64,000 nt of DNA from an uncultured Christensenellaceae bacterium (GCA_910587365.1 CAJUKJ010000001.1:164642-228641); one strand, 5' to 3'. Positions 1 to 8,168 are shown, counted from the first letter of the stretch. Numbers and translations are program-made. The notes: generated by a model not told the origin, from the letters alone.

Positions 1-2
1 TT

Positions 3-1685
3 CTCGCACCGTTATTTAAATTGCTTGAAGCTGCATTCGAGCTTTTCGTACCTATGGTGGTTTCGGCTATTATAGACAACGGAATTAACGTTGACGGCGT
101 CGGGAATTGGCAATATATCGTATATGCGTGCCTTATTCTTGCAGTGTTGGGTGTTGTTGGGCTTATTTGCGCCGTTGCCGCGCAATATTTTGCGGCGCGC
201 GCCGCCGTAGGGTTTTCAAAGGAACTCAGACACGATTTATTCGGCAAAATGCAATCGCTTTCATACAGTGATATCGACGGACTCGGAACGTCGAAAATGA
301 TAACCCGCATGACGAGCGACGTCAACCAGATACAGTCTGGCGTCAACCTCGTTTTAAGATTATTTATGCGGTCGCCGTTTATTGTTTTCGGGGCAATGGT
401 TATGGCATTCATAATAGATGCCGCCGCAGGAGGCGTGTTTGCCGTATCGATTGCCGTACTTTGTGCTGTGGTTTTTTCAATAATGCTTGCATGTATACCT
501 CTGTATAAAAAGGTGCAGTCAAAGCTTGACAGGGTCACAACTTCTACACGTGAAACATTGACGGGCGCAAGGGTAATAAGGGCGTTCTGCAAAGAAGAAG
601 ACGAAATTAAATCATATAATGATTGCAATTCAGAACTTACAAAATCACAGCTGTTTGTGGGGAAAATTGCCGCATTAATGAATCCGCTGACTTATGCAAT
701 CATAAATTCGGCAATAATTATTTTGCTTTATGTCGGCGCACTTAAAGTTGACGGCGGTTCTCTTTCGCAGGGTAATGTGGTCGCGCTTTATAATTATATG
801 AGCCAGATTCTCGTGGAGCTGATTAAGCTTGCAAATCTGATTATTACGGTTACCAAATCTTTTGCGTGTGCGGGCAGGGTTAATGAAATTCTGGAAATGG
901 GTACGTCGCTTGCCCACAGTTCCCGTTCGGAGTGTGAAACCGTTGTGCCGTTTATACGCTTCAATAAGGTATGTGTAAATTACGGCGGTGCCGGAATTGA
1001 TGCGTTAAGCGATATTACATTTGACGTTGAAAAGGGGCAAACGGTCGGAATTATCGGTGGGACGGGCGCGGGTAAAACTACGCTGATAAATATGCTACCG
1101 CACTTTTACGACGCGCGTTCAGGCGAAATTCTTATTGAGGGTCAAAACGTAAATTCCATTGGCGACGAAGAGCTTCGCGCACGTTTCGGAATAGTGCCGC
1201 AGCGGGCAGTGCTTTTCAAAGGAACTATACGTGAAAATATGCAATGGGGCAAAAACTCGGCGACTGACGAAGAAATTATGTCCGCAATCGGGTATGCCCA
1301 AGCTTTGGATGTAATCAAATCCAAAGAGAATGGGCTTGACGAACAGGTAGAGCAGGGCGGCAAGAATTTTTCCGGCGGACAAAGGCAGAGGCTTACAATT
1401 GCCCGTGCGCTTGTCAAAAATCCGGAAATTCTCATTCTTGACGACAGTGCGTCTGCGCTCGACTATGCAACGGATGCAAATTTAAGAAAGTCTATTAAAA
1501 ATCTTGAGTATAGCCCTACGGTTTTTATAGTTTCCCAGCGCACATCATCGATAAGACATGCGGATAAAATAATTGTTCTCGACGGCGGCAAAATGGTCGG
1601 ACTCGGAACGCATGAAGAGCTTTTGGCTTCCTGTGAAATATATAAAGAAATTCACTATTCGCAATTTGCGAAGGAGGGGGCTTAA
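3..1685 (+). CDS. ABC exporter half-transporter A, 5' end cut by window
   Basis: Multidrug/lipid-type ABC exporter subunit with a transmembrane domain (about the first 290 visible residues) followed by an ATPase domain. The reading frame is open to the window edge and the first visible residues already match the inside of the first membrane region, so the true start lies upstream. Walker A is GGTGAGKTT (~residue 352), the signature is FSGGQ (~455) and Walker B is ILILDD (~476). The residue after the Walker B Asp is Asp, not the catalytic Glu, which marks the degenerate site of heterodimeric exporters. It lies 3 nt upstream of a second half-transporter, so the two very likely form a heterodimer in the cytoplasmic membrane. 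The substrate cannot be told from sequence. Confidence 0.93.
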   Translation, partial: LAPLFKLLEAAFELFVPMVVSAIIDNGINVDGVGNWQYIVYACLILAVLGVVGLICAVAAQYFAARAAVGFSKELRHDLFGKMQSLSYSDIDGLGTSKMITRMTSDVNQIQSGVNLVLRLFMRSPFIVFGAMVMAFIIDAAAGGVFAVSIAVLCAVVFSIMLACIPLYKKVQSKLDRVTTSTRETLTGARVIRAFCKEEDEIKSYNDCNSELTKSQLFVGKIAALMNPLTYAIINSAIIILLYVGALKVDGGSLSQGNVVALYNYMSQILVELIKLANLIITVTKSFACAGRVNEILEMGTSLAHSSRSECETVVPFIRFNKVCVNYGGAGIDALSDITFDVEKGQTVGIIGGTGAGKTTLINMLPHFYDARSGEILIEGQNVNSIGDEELRARFGIVPQRAVLFKGTIRENMQWGKNSATDEEIMSAIGYAQALDVIKSKENGLDEQVEQGGKNFSGGQRQRLTIARALVKNPEILILDDSASALDYATDANLRKSIKNLEYSPTVFIVSQRTSSIRHADKIIVLDGGKMVGLGTHEELLASCEIYKEIHYSQFAKEGA

Positions 1686-1688
1686 AGT

Positions 1689-3446
1689 ATGGCAACCCAA
1701 AATAGAGGAGTTTTAAAGCGGATTTTAAAACAGCTTAAAGGCTACAAGCTTTGGTTGGCGGCAACGGTATTTTTCGCGCTTGTTTCTGTTGCGGGAACGC
1801 TTGCGGTGCCTGTGTTCTTCGGTCAGATTGTAAACTTAATCGTAGGCGAAGGCGAAGTCTATTTAACGAAAATATTTGAAAAATTCATAATAATTGCCGT
1901 TTGTGTTGCCGTTACGGCGGTTGCCCAGTGGCTAATGAATATTATAAATAACAAAATTACTTATAACGTGGTCAAGGATATCAGGGAAGAGGCGTTTGCA
2001 AATATTCAAAGACTTCCGCTGAAATATTTAGACGCACATTCCTATGGGGATATCGTAAGCCGCAATATATCCGACGTTGATGCATTTGCAGACGGTCTTT
2101 TAATGGGCTTTACTCAATTGTTTACGGGCGTTTTGACCATTGTAGGCACGCTCGCGCTGATGCTGGTTATTAACTGGATTATCGCACTTGTAGTCGTGGT
2201 TATAACGCCGTTATCTTTATTTGTTGCCAAGTACATTGCGACAAGGACGTATTCCCTGTTTAAAAAGACTTCGGAAATAAGAGGGGAACAGACTGCCTTC
2301 ATCGATGAAATGATAGGGAATTTAAAGGTTGTCCAGGCGTTCAACCGTGAGGACGAGAATATTGAAAAATTCGACGAAATAAATTCACGGCTTACAAAAG
2401 CTTCTCTTAAATCGATTTTTTATTCCTCATTGACAAATCCTTGTACAAGGTTTGTAAATGCAATCGTTTATGCGGCAGTAGCTCTTTCGGGTGCGCTTAT
2501 GCTCGTATTTTCAACTCCGCTTCCAATAGCGTTTAACGTCGGTCTTTTGACGAGCCTTTTGTCTTATGCAAACCAATATACTAAACCGTTTAATGAAATT
2601 TCGGGAGTAGTTACCGAGTTGCAGAATGCCTTGGCTTGCGCCGACAGAATTTACGAACTTATAGACGAACAGCCTCAACAGCCTGACAGCATTGACGCGG
2701 CAGAGCTTACCGATGTTATCGGCAATATTGAATTTAATAATGTATATTTTTCATATACGGCGGACAAAAAATTAATAGAAAATTTGAATATTAAGGCAAA
2801 AGCAGGACAAAGAATTGCAATTGTCGGCCCCACAGGTTGCGGCAAAACGACGTTAATAAATCTTTTAATGAGGTTTTACGACCCTACCGACGGAACAATA
2901 ACGGTTGACGGCAAAGATATAATGCAGGTCACGCGTAAGTCGCTAAGGCTGAATTACGGTATGGTTTTGCAGGAAACCTGGCTTAAAAGTGGAACAATAC
3001 GTGAAAATATCGCCATAGGAAAACCCGACGCAACAGAGCAGGAGATTATAGGCGCGGCAAAAGCCGCACGTTCGCATAACTTTATAATGCAGCTTGCTAA
3101 CGGATATGATACTGAAATTACGGAGGATGGCGGAAATCTTTCACAGGGGCAAAAGCAGCTTTTGTGTATTACGAGAATTATGCTTTCTCTGCCGCCTATG
3201 CTGATTCTTGACGAGGCAACTTCCTCGATAGACACGAGAACGGAAATAAAAATACAGAAAGCTTTCGCTGAGCTTATGAACGGCAGAACAAGCTTTATTG
3301 TTGCCCATAGGCTTTCTACAATTAAAGAAGCCGATTTAATTCTTGTTATGAAAGACGGCAATATTATCGAACAGGGAAGTCATTCACAGCTTCTTGAAAA
3401 TAACGGATTTTATTCCAAATTATATAATAGTCAATTTGCAATATAA
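1689..3446 (+). CDS. ABC exporter half-transporter B
   Basis: 585-aa ABC exporter subunit with six predicted membrane segments in residues ~20-320 and an ATPase domain from ~345. It shows Walker A GPTGCGKTT (~380-388), signature LSQGQ (~484) and Walker B MLILDEATSS (~504). The canonical catalytic Glu is present, so this half supplies the hydrolysing Walker B while its partner upstream has Asp there. It is co-transcribed with the upstream half (3-nt gap) and is followed 9 nt later by an ABC-F gene. Family membership is certain. The transported substrate is unknown; drugs, peptides or lipids are all possible for this family. Confidence 0.95.
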   Translation: MATQNRGVLKRILKQLKGYKLWLAATVFFALVSVAGTLAVPVFFGQIVNLIVGEGEVYLTKIFEKFIIIAVCVAVTAVAQWLMNIINNKITYNVVKDIREEAFANIQRLPLKYLDAHSYGDIVSRNISDVDAFADGLLMGFTQLFTGVLTIVGTLALMLVINWIIALVVVVITPLSLFVAKYIATRTYSLFKKTSEIRGEQTAFIDEMIGNLKVVQAFNREDENIEKFDEINSRLTKASLKSIFYSSLTNPCTRFVNAIVYAAVALSGALMLVFSTPLPIAFNVGLLTSLLSYANQYTKPFNEISGVVTELQNALACADRIYELIDEQPQQPDSIDAAELTDVIGNIEFNNVYFSYTADKKLIENLNIKAKAGQRIAIVGPTGCGKTTLINLLMRFYDPTDGTITVDGKDIMQVTRKSLRLNYGMVLQETWLKSGTIRENIAIGKPDATEQEIIGAAKAARSHNFIMQLANGYDTEITEDGGNLSQGQKQLLCITRIMLSLPPMLILDEATSSIDTRTEIKIQKAFAELMNGRTSFIVAHRLSTIKEADLILVMKDGNIIEQGSHSQLLENNGFYSKLYNSQFAI

Positions 3447-3455
3447 GGAGAAACT

Positions 3456-5033
3456 ATGTTACAGGTAAACAACGTATCACTTCAATACGGTAGCAAAAAA
3501 CTTTTTGAGGAAGTAAATTTGAAATTTACCAAAGGTAATTGCTACGGTATAATCGGAGCCAATGGTGCAGGTAAATCAACCTTTTTAAAGGTCTTAAGCG
3601 GCGAGGTAGAGCCTAATAAGGGCGATGTTACTATGGATAAAACCGAAAGAATGTCCGTGCTACAACAAAACCAGAACGCTTACGACCACGTGACCGTTCT
3701 GCGCGCGGTAATGTTAGGACATAAAAGATTAGTCGATATTATGGATGAAAAGGACGCGCTGTACGCGAAAGCGGATTTCACGGAAGAGGACGGCGTCCGT
3801 GCCAGCGAGCTTGAAAGCGAGTTCGCCGAGCTTGGCGGCTGGGATGCGGAGTACGAGGCGCAGACTCTTTTAAACGCGCTTGATATTTCGGAAGAATACC
3901 ACGATAAGCTTATGTCTGAAATGGATGCAAAGTATAAGGTTAAAATTTTGCTTGCGCAGGCATTATTCGGTAACCCCGATATCCTGCTTTTGGACGAGCC
4001 TACGAACAACCTTGATATTAAGACCGTTCGCTGGCTTGAAAACTATCTTCTCGATTTTGAAAATACTATAATTATAGTTTCCCATAACAGACATTTCTTA
4101 AATAAAGTATGCACGCATATTTGCGACGTTGATTACGGAAAAATAAATATGATGCTGGGCAATTACGATTTCTGGTACGAAACGAGCCAGTTACTTGCCC
4201 GCCAGCAAAAGGATCAAAACAAAAAGAACGAACAGCGCGCAAAGGAATTGCAGGAGTTTATTGCAAGGTTTGCAGCTAACGCTTCAAAATCGCGCCAGGC
4301 AACATCAAGAAAAAAAGAACTTGAAAAACTAACTATATCAGACTTTAAGCCGTCTCTACGTAAATATCCTTTCATAGACTTTAAATACGAAAAAGAAATC
4401 GGAAATGATATTTTGATGGTTGAGGGGCTTACAAAAAAGGGTTATTTTGAAAATGTTTCGTTTACTGTGCAGAAAGATGAAAAGATAGGAATTATCAGCG
4501 ATAAGAGTACTACGGTTTCTATGCTTTACGATATTCTCGTGGGTAAGATTCAGCCCGATTCGGGAACGGTCAAATGGGGTAAAACTATTTCAACTTCATA
4601 TTTTCCTGAAAACAATAATGAATATTTCCAGGGGTGCGATTATTCGCTTGTTGATTGGCTGAGCCAGTATTCAAAAGATCATTACGAAGAATATCTCCGC
4701 GGATGGCTGGGTAGAATGTTGTTCTCCGGCGAAGAGGCGTTGAAGCAGGCGAAGGTGCTTAGCGGAGGCGAAAAGGTGCGTTGCATGCTTGCAAAAATGA
4801 TGTTAGAGGGCAGCAATTTCTTAATTTTTGATGAGCCGACTAACCATCTCGATCTTGAATCGATTACCGCATTAAACAACGGTATGAAAAATTTTAGGGG
4901 CTGTATGTTGTTTACGTCGCATGACCAAGAGCTTATGAATACAGTTGCAAACAGAATTATTGAAATAAACGGAACTAAGAATTTTGATAAAAAAGTTACT
5001 TATGATGAGTATCTTGATGTAGTTACTCAGTAA
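3456..5033 (+). CDS. ABC-F family ATPase (YbiT/YkpA-like)
   Basis: 525-aa soluble protein with two ABC ATPase domains and no membrane segments, the ABC-F layout of ribosome-associated translation factors. Domain 1 has Walker A GANGAGKST (~34-42) and Walker B ILLLDEPTNN (~175), but its signature is replaced by a DAKYKVK stretch. Domain 2 has the LSGGE signature (~435) and Walker B FDEPTNHLD (~457), but its Walker A is replaced by ISDKSTTVS (~347). The two losses fall in the same composite ATP site, leaving one intact site. The start follows a good Shine-Dalgarno (aaggag). It may act on stalled ribosomes like other ABC-F proteins. The adjacent exporter does not prove a resistance role. Confidence 0.92.
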   Translation: MLQVNNVSLQYGSKKLFEEVNLKFTKGNCYGIIGANGAGKSTFLKVLSGEVEPNKGDVTMDKTERMSVLQQNQNAYDHVTVLRAVMLGHKRLVDIMDEKDALYAKADFTEEDGVRASELESEFAELGGWDAEYEAQTLLNALDISEEYHDKLMSEMDAKYKVKILLAQALFGNPDILLLDEPTNNLDIKTVRWLENYLLDFENTIIIVSHNRHFLNKVCTHICDVDYGKINMMLGNYDFWYETSQLLARQQKDQNKKNEQRAKELQEFIARFAANASKSRQATSRKKELEKLTISDFKPSLRKYPFIDFKYEKEIGNDILMVEGLTKKGYFENVSFTVQKDEKIGIISDKSTTVSMLYDILVGKIQPDSGTVKWGKTISTSYFPENNNEYFQGCDYSLVDWLSQYSKDHYEEYLRGWLGRMLFSGEEALKQAKVLSGGEKVRCMLAKMMLEGSNFLIFDEPTNHLDLESITALNNGMKNFRGCMLFTSHDQELMNTVANRIIEINGTKNFDKKVTYDEYLDVVTQ

Positions 5034-5063
5034 TTTTTACAATTTGTACAAAATTAGACACAA

Positions 5064-5070
5064 TTCGACA
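5064..5070 (-). promoter_or_regulatory. Candidate 0A box upstream of spo0A
   Basis: TTCGACA on the plus strand is the exact reverse complement of the Spo0A recognition heptamer TGTCGAA. It sits about 40 bp upstream of the -35 element of the spo0A promoter, a position suited to autoregulation. A 7-mer can occur by chance, so this rests on location. Confidence 0.5.
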
Positions 5071-5110
5071 AAACTTTTAAATAATTTTCTGGATATTTTT
5101 ACAAAATAAC

Positions 5111-5139
5111 TTTACATTTGCGATTTTTTGCTTTATAAT
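5111..5139 (+). promoter_or_regulatory. Sigma-A-type promoter of spo0A
   Basis: TTTACA (5111-5116), a 17-nt spacer and a perfect TATAAT (5134-5139), followed about 33 nt later by the spo0A start codon. Confidence 0.75.
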
Positions 5140-5172
5140 TCTATATACTTCAAGAAAAAAGGAGATAGATTT

Positions 5173-5943
5173 ATGAAAACGGCAAATATTGCTATATTTG
5201 AGAGAAACGAGGAATTTTTAAGCGAATTGAGAAATTACTTTGATGCGGCTACGGCGTTTAACGTCTGTGCAAGTGCAGCAACGGGGGATGCCGCGCTTGA
5301 ATCGTTAAAAACAGTCAGTCCCGACGCGGCAATTATTGACACTGCGTTAAAAGGCATTGACGGAATTAAGCTTTTAGATTATATCAAAAGCTTGCGACCG
5401 GAGTGCGTGTCCTTTGTGATGTCTGAATTTGACGATAACAGAATTGTCAATTCGGCAATCAATCACGGGGCAATCTATTATTTTGTAAAGCCTGTAACCC
5501 CGCAGGTTATAGCCGAAAGAATAACCGACATATTAAGTGAAAAAACTACTGATTACAAAGTGTCTGCTGAAATTAGGGACAAACGCAGAACTGCATCTAT
5601 TGACGAAAAAATAAGCAATATTTTTACAACCATAGGAATTCCTCCCCATATAAAAGGTTTTTCATATTTGCGTGAAGGTATAAAAATGGCGGTGGAGGAC
5701 CCCACAATTATTAATAAAGTGACTAAGGAGCTTTATCCGAAAATCGGACAAAAGTATTCAACTTCGGCAAGCAAAGTAGAAAGGGCAATCAGACACGCAA
5801 TAGAAGTTGCCTGGAACAGAGGCAGAACCGATGCAATAAGTTCTATCTTCGGCGCACGCGTTTACATAGGCAACGAACGTCCCACCAACAGCGAATTTAT
5901 TGCACTTGTTGCGGACAAGCTAATTTTGGAAAATTTGATGTAA
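5173..5943 (+). CDS. spo0A: Spo0A, master sporulation response regulator
   Basis: 256-aa response regulator that commits the cell to sporulation. The C-terminal half is strongly Spo0A-like, with the region around GIPPHIKGFSYLRE and the recognition segment VERAIRHAIEVAW. The receiver (residues 1-120) keeps the phospho-acceptor Asp56, a Ser in place of the switch Thr (MSEF) and the Lys-Pro of YFVKP. The usual N-terminal acidic pair that binds Mg2+ (ADD in relatives) reads FER here, so one acidic residue is replaced by Arg. I chose the ATG at 5173 because aaaaggagat lies just before it; an in-frame TTG at 5128 would add 15 unrelated residues. It is monocistronic, with its own promoter, a 0A-box-like site and a strong terminator. 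Confidence 0.95.
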   Translation: MKTANIAIFERNEEFLSELRNYFDAATAFNVCASAATGDAALESLKTVSPDAAIIDTALKGIDGIKLLDYIKSLRPECVSFVMSEFDDNRIVNSAINHGAIYYFVKPVTPQVIAERITDILSEKTTDYKVSAEIRDKRRTASIDEKISNIFTTIGIPPHIKGFSYLREGIKMAVEDPTIINKVTKELYPKIGQKYSTSASKVERAIRHAIEVAWNRGRTDAISSIFGARVYIGNERPTNSEFIALVADKLILENLM

Positions 5944-5978
5944 AAAACGATACAGGGTATATATCATCAAGTGAAGAC

Positions 5979-6012
5979 AAAAGCACTCGGACAATAAGCC
6001 CCGAGTGCTTTT
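5979..6012 (+). terminator. Rho-independent terminator after spo0A
   Basis: Perfect 12-bp stem AAAAGCACTCGG / CCGAGTGCTTTT with a 10-nt loop and a T-rich 3' side. Confidence 0.85.
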
Positions 6013-6057
6013 AATTACAAATAATTGAGATATTAAGTAAATTATTTTAATTTGTCG

Positions 6058-6180
6058 TTATGGTTTATCAATAATTGGCTTAAATACTGAATTAGTCATT
6101 AAGAAGTGGTCTTCTATTTGCGCTATTTTTTCGTTATCATTATATTCTTGTTTAGCAAATTCATTACTGCAATCTGTAAA
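6058..6180 (-). pseudogene. Possible gene fragment (about 41 codons)
   Basis: On the minus strand an open stretch reads FTDCSNEFAKQEYNDNEKIA and continues to a stop at 6058-6060. It is preceded in frame by a stop (TAG, 6181-6183) and has no start codon except an internal Met. Its composition looks like real protein (charged helix, then a polar C-terminus), so it may be the tail of a gene lost by deletion. I do not recognise the family. The rest of 6013-6235 holds nothing I can identify. Confidence 0.25.
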
Positions 6181-6235
6181 CTAATTGTAAAACACAAAAG
6201 AAACGCAAATCAAAAAAATTTAGCAAAATATTGAA

Positions 6236-6270
6236 ATAATAATGCATCCGCTAAGCGGGTGCATTATTAT
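6236..6270 (-). terminator. Terminator hairpin at the 3' end of the zinc-ribbon gene
   Basis: 16-bp stem (ATAATAATGCA plus T.G plus CCGC) with a 3-nt loop. It overlaps the last codons of the minus-strand gene ending at 6251. The A/T-rich arms give T-tracts on both strands. Confidence 0.7.
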
Positions 6271-6454
6271 TGTTATAAAGTTTTATTCGGTTGTTATGCT
6301 TTTCCCGATATGTTTTCAGTATTGTTAATTTGCCGTCATTGATTTTTATTTGTAATTTCAATTTGTATTTCGGGCAATAGATTTCAGCATTTGAGCCGTC
6401 GCCCAACTTAAACAATTTATACCCGCATTCGGGGCATACAATGTAATTTGTCAT
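6251..6454 (-). CDS. Small zinc-ribbon-like protein
   Basis: 67-aa protein of unknown function. The N-terminus has CPECG (Cys7, Cys10) and a second knuckle CPK (Cys27) where the fourth cysteine of a typical zinc ribbon is replaced by Tyr30. It resembles Com-like or rubredoxin-like mini zinc ribbons, but with three cysteines metal binding is uncertain. The tail is basic and Asn-rich. Its start overlaps the stop of the upstream membrane-protein gene, so the two are translationally coupled and both fall under the TetR-type operators at 7184-7255. Confidence 0.6.
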   Translation of the reverse strand: MTNYIVCPECGYKLFKLGDGSNAEIYCPKYKLKLQIKINDGKLTILKTYREKHNNRIKLYNNNNAPA

Positions 6455-7170
6455 AGACGTTGTTCCTTTTCTTTTTTTTCGATAAATGGTTGATAATGAT
6501 TATATCGAATAGAATAAATTAGAAACATTATAAATGTAATAAATAATGCTATACTTTGTTGCCCCCAAGCGAAAATACCGTTTACAACTTTATTTGCAGG
6601 TAAAATTTTTGATAAGCCAATTAACACAAGCATTATCAATAACGGGTTGAAAATCGATAACCATTTTTTATTGTTAAATTTTCCGCGAATGCTTACTACG
6701 AACAAATAGATAGATAAAAAAGCAAAGGCAACAGCAGCCAATGATGCAACAGCAATAAAAGCAAAAAATAATTGTTCCGCAATTATCTTTGCCTCTAACA
6801 CTTGTAAATTATAAAGTTTATTATAAATGTAAGCAGTCATAGCAAAAACGCAATGATATAAAGTGCCGACTGAAATAAAAACATAAGCACATATAATAAA
6901 CAATTTTGAGTATTTACATTTTTTCACTATCATTTCTCGATATATAGCATAAAAGCCACAAAACATTAGTAGCAAGGCAATTACTCCGAATAATCCGCCA
7001 ATGATAAATCTATTTGGACTTGAATTTGCCCAATCTTCTGAAAATGGCGGGAATATAATTGAGTTTCCAAATTCTTCTGACGGTGCGAAACAGCCTAAAA
7101 GCATATCACCTGTAAAACATAAAACCGAGCCTATAATTCCCACCATAAATAATTTTTTGTTTAAGTTCAT
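6451..7170 (-). CDS. Multi-pass membrane protein (DUF6796-like)
   Basis: 239-aa integral membrane protein with about six hydrophobic segments, starting MNLNKKLFMVGIIGS. An early TGDMLLG motif resembles the DUF6796 group as I remember it. No catalytic motif is visible. It is transcribed away from a TetR-family regulator through a 127-nt divergent promoter region with paired palindromes, so it is the likely target of that regulator. TetR-controlled membrane proteins are often exporters or stress proteins, but nothing in the sequence shows transport. The 3' end overlaps the zinc-ribbon gene. Confidence 0.7.
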   Translation of the reverse strand: MNLNKKLFMVGIIGSVLCFTGDMLLGCFAPSEEFGNSIIFPPFSEDWANSSPNRFIIGGLFGVIALLLMFCGFYAIYREMIVKKCKYSKLFIICAYVFISVGTLYHCVFAMTAYIYNKLYNLQVLEAKIIAEQLFFAFIAVASLAAVAFAFLSIYLFVVSIRGKFNNKKWLSIFNPLLIMLVLIGLSKILPANKVVNGIFAWGQQSIALFITFIMFLIYSIRYNHYQPFIEKKEKEQRL

Positions 7171-7183
7171 AAATATTCCAACC

Positions 7184-7197
7184 TGAAATATATTTCA
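7184..7197. promoter_or_regulatory. TetR-type operator 1
   Basis: Perfect palindrome TGAAATATATTTCA just downstream of the -10 of the minus-strand promoter, so repressor bound here would block transcription of the membrane-protein gene. The same 14-mer recurs in operator 2, 56 bp away. Confidence 0.8.
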
Positions 7198-7203
7198 AGT
7201 TAA

Positions 7204-7232
7204 ATTATATATTATCTTGACTATAAAGTCAA
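7204..7232 (-). promoter_or_regulatory. Promoter of the membrane-protein/zinc-ribbon operon
   Basis: On the minus strand TTGACT (7232-7227), a 17-nt spacer and TATAAT (7209-7204). The -35 is part of a further dyad, TTGACT-ATAA-AGTCAA (7217-7232). Confidence 0.75.
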
Positions 7233-7237
7233 CGCAT

Positions 7238-7255
7238 TCTGAAATATATTTCAGA
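7238..7255. promoter_or_regulatory. TetR-type operator 2
   Basis: 18-bp perfect palindrome TCTGAAATATATTTCAGA immediately upstream of the -35 of the tetR promoter. It shares its 14-bp core with operator 1. The pair implies autoregulation plus control of the divergent operon. Confidence 0.8.
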
Positions 7256-7259
7256 TTAG

Positions 7260-7288
7260 TGTACAAATCAAAAATTTTGTGATATAAT
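7260..7288 (+). promoter_or_regulatory. Promoter of the TetR gene
   Basis: TGTACA (7260-7265), 17-nt spacer, TATAAT (7283-7288). The start codon follows the -10 by only 9 nt, predicting a leaderless or nearly leaderless mRNA. Confidence 0.65.
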
Positions 7289-7297
7289 GCACTTATT

Positions 7298-7897
7298 ATG
7301 GCAGAGATTAGACAACCTATAAAAAGAACTTCTATTGATAAAAAGCAAAACATTATTAAAGCGGGCTTAAAAGTATTTAGCGAAAAAGGCTATTACAACA
7401 CTACAACCGTTGAAATAGCCAAAATAGCTGGCGTGTCAACGGGAATTATATATAATTATTTCAAAGATAAAAAAGACATTTTTTTGCATTCGTTAAAACT
7501 ATGTTTTGAAACCGCTTTTACCCCTATGCTTAATACGCTTAAACAATTTAAGCCCCCGTTTAATTTTGATAGTATCTTGCGTGAGTTTATTCCTTTATGT
7601 CTAAAAGCACACATTGACAATAAAATAGCACACCAAGAACTTTTGGGTATATGTGTATTAGACAATGATGCAGGTTTATTATTGCAACAAATGGAAAACC
7701 AAGCAATACAATCGATTTGTGAATATCTGCTGTCAAACGGCATAAACTTGCCTCACTTAATGGAAAAAACACAAATAGCCTATCATATAATTGAAGAATA
7801 TTGCCACGATGTTATGATTGAAAAATACTATCAAACTGATTTTGACATAATGTTTGAAGTAGTTATAACAACTGTAAAGAATATTTATTTGCAATAA
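7298..7897 (+). CDS. TetR/AcrR-family transcriptional repressor
   Basis: 199-aa regulator. Residues ~10-60 form the TetR helix-turn-helix domain, with the typical FSEKGYYNTTTVEIAKIAGV and STGIIYNYFKDKKDIF segments. The rest is an alpha-helical ligand and dimer domain with no recognisable ligand class. No Shine-Dalgarno precedes the ATG, and the -10 lies 9 nt upstream, so translation is probably leaderless. It is divergent from the membrane-protein/zinc-ribbon operon, with two matching palindromes between them. It most likely represses both itself and that operon until an unknown ligand appears. Confidence 0.9.
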   Translation: MAEIRQPIKRTSIDKKQNIIKAGLKVFSEKGYYNTTTVEIAKIAGVSTGIIYNYFKDKKDIFLHSLKLCFETAFTPMLNTLKQFKPPFNFDSILREFIPLCLKAHIDNKIAHQELLGICVLDNDAGLLLQQMENQAIQSICEYLLSNGINLPHLMEKTQIAYHIIEEYCHDVMIEKYYQTDFDIMFEVVITTVKNIYLQ

Positions 7898-7911
7898 ATA
7901 ACGGTTTTTGT

Positions 7912-8083
7912 GTTCGCTTGTGCTTACCGTCTGGGGACGGAATACGCCGCCTTGACTAATTGTAAAGGGCGACGATTTATCTCCCGTAAAGCATAAAACC
8001 GTCGTTGTCTACGGCGCAAACCCTTGACAATTTTACTGTGGCGGCGTTTTGTCTAATTAAGGCGGGTAAGCACCAAAGTGAAC
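7912..8083. repeat. Nested imperfect inverted repeat element (~172 bp)
   Basis: The outer arms are GTTCGCTTGTGCTTACC (7912-7928) and GGTAAGCACCAAAGTGAAC (8065-8083), complementary apart from a few differences. Inside them ACGCCGCC (7944-7951) pairs with GGCGGCGT (8040-8047), and further in CCCTTGACAATTTTAC matches the complement of the left side. It is richer in G+C than the flanks and has no ORF. It could be a MITE-like element or a structured RNA. No target duplication was clear. Confidence 0.5.
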
Positions 8084-8168
8084 AACAAAATTTTTAACCC
8101 GCAGTCTGCAACGGACGGCGTAACGACAAAGCCAAGTTAGAGAAAAACGGCATAACAATTCGCATAAA

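Noticed and set aside
7912..8083. Integron attC site
   Set aside because: No paired GTTRRRY/RYYYAAC core sites and no integron integrase or cassette ORFs nearby.
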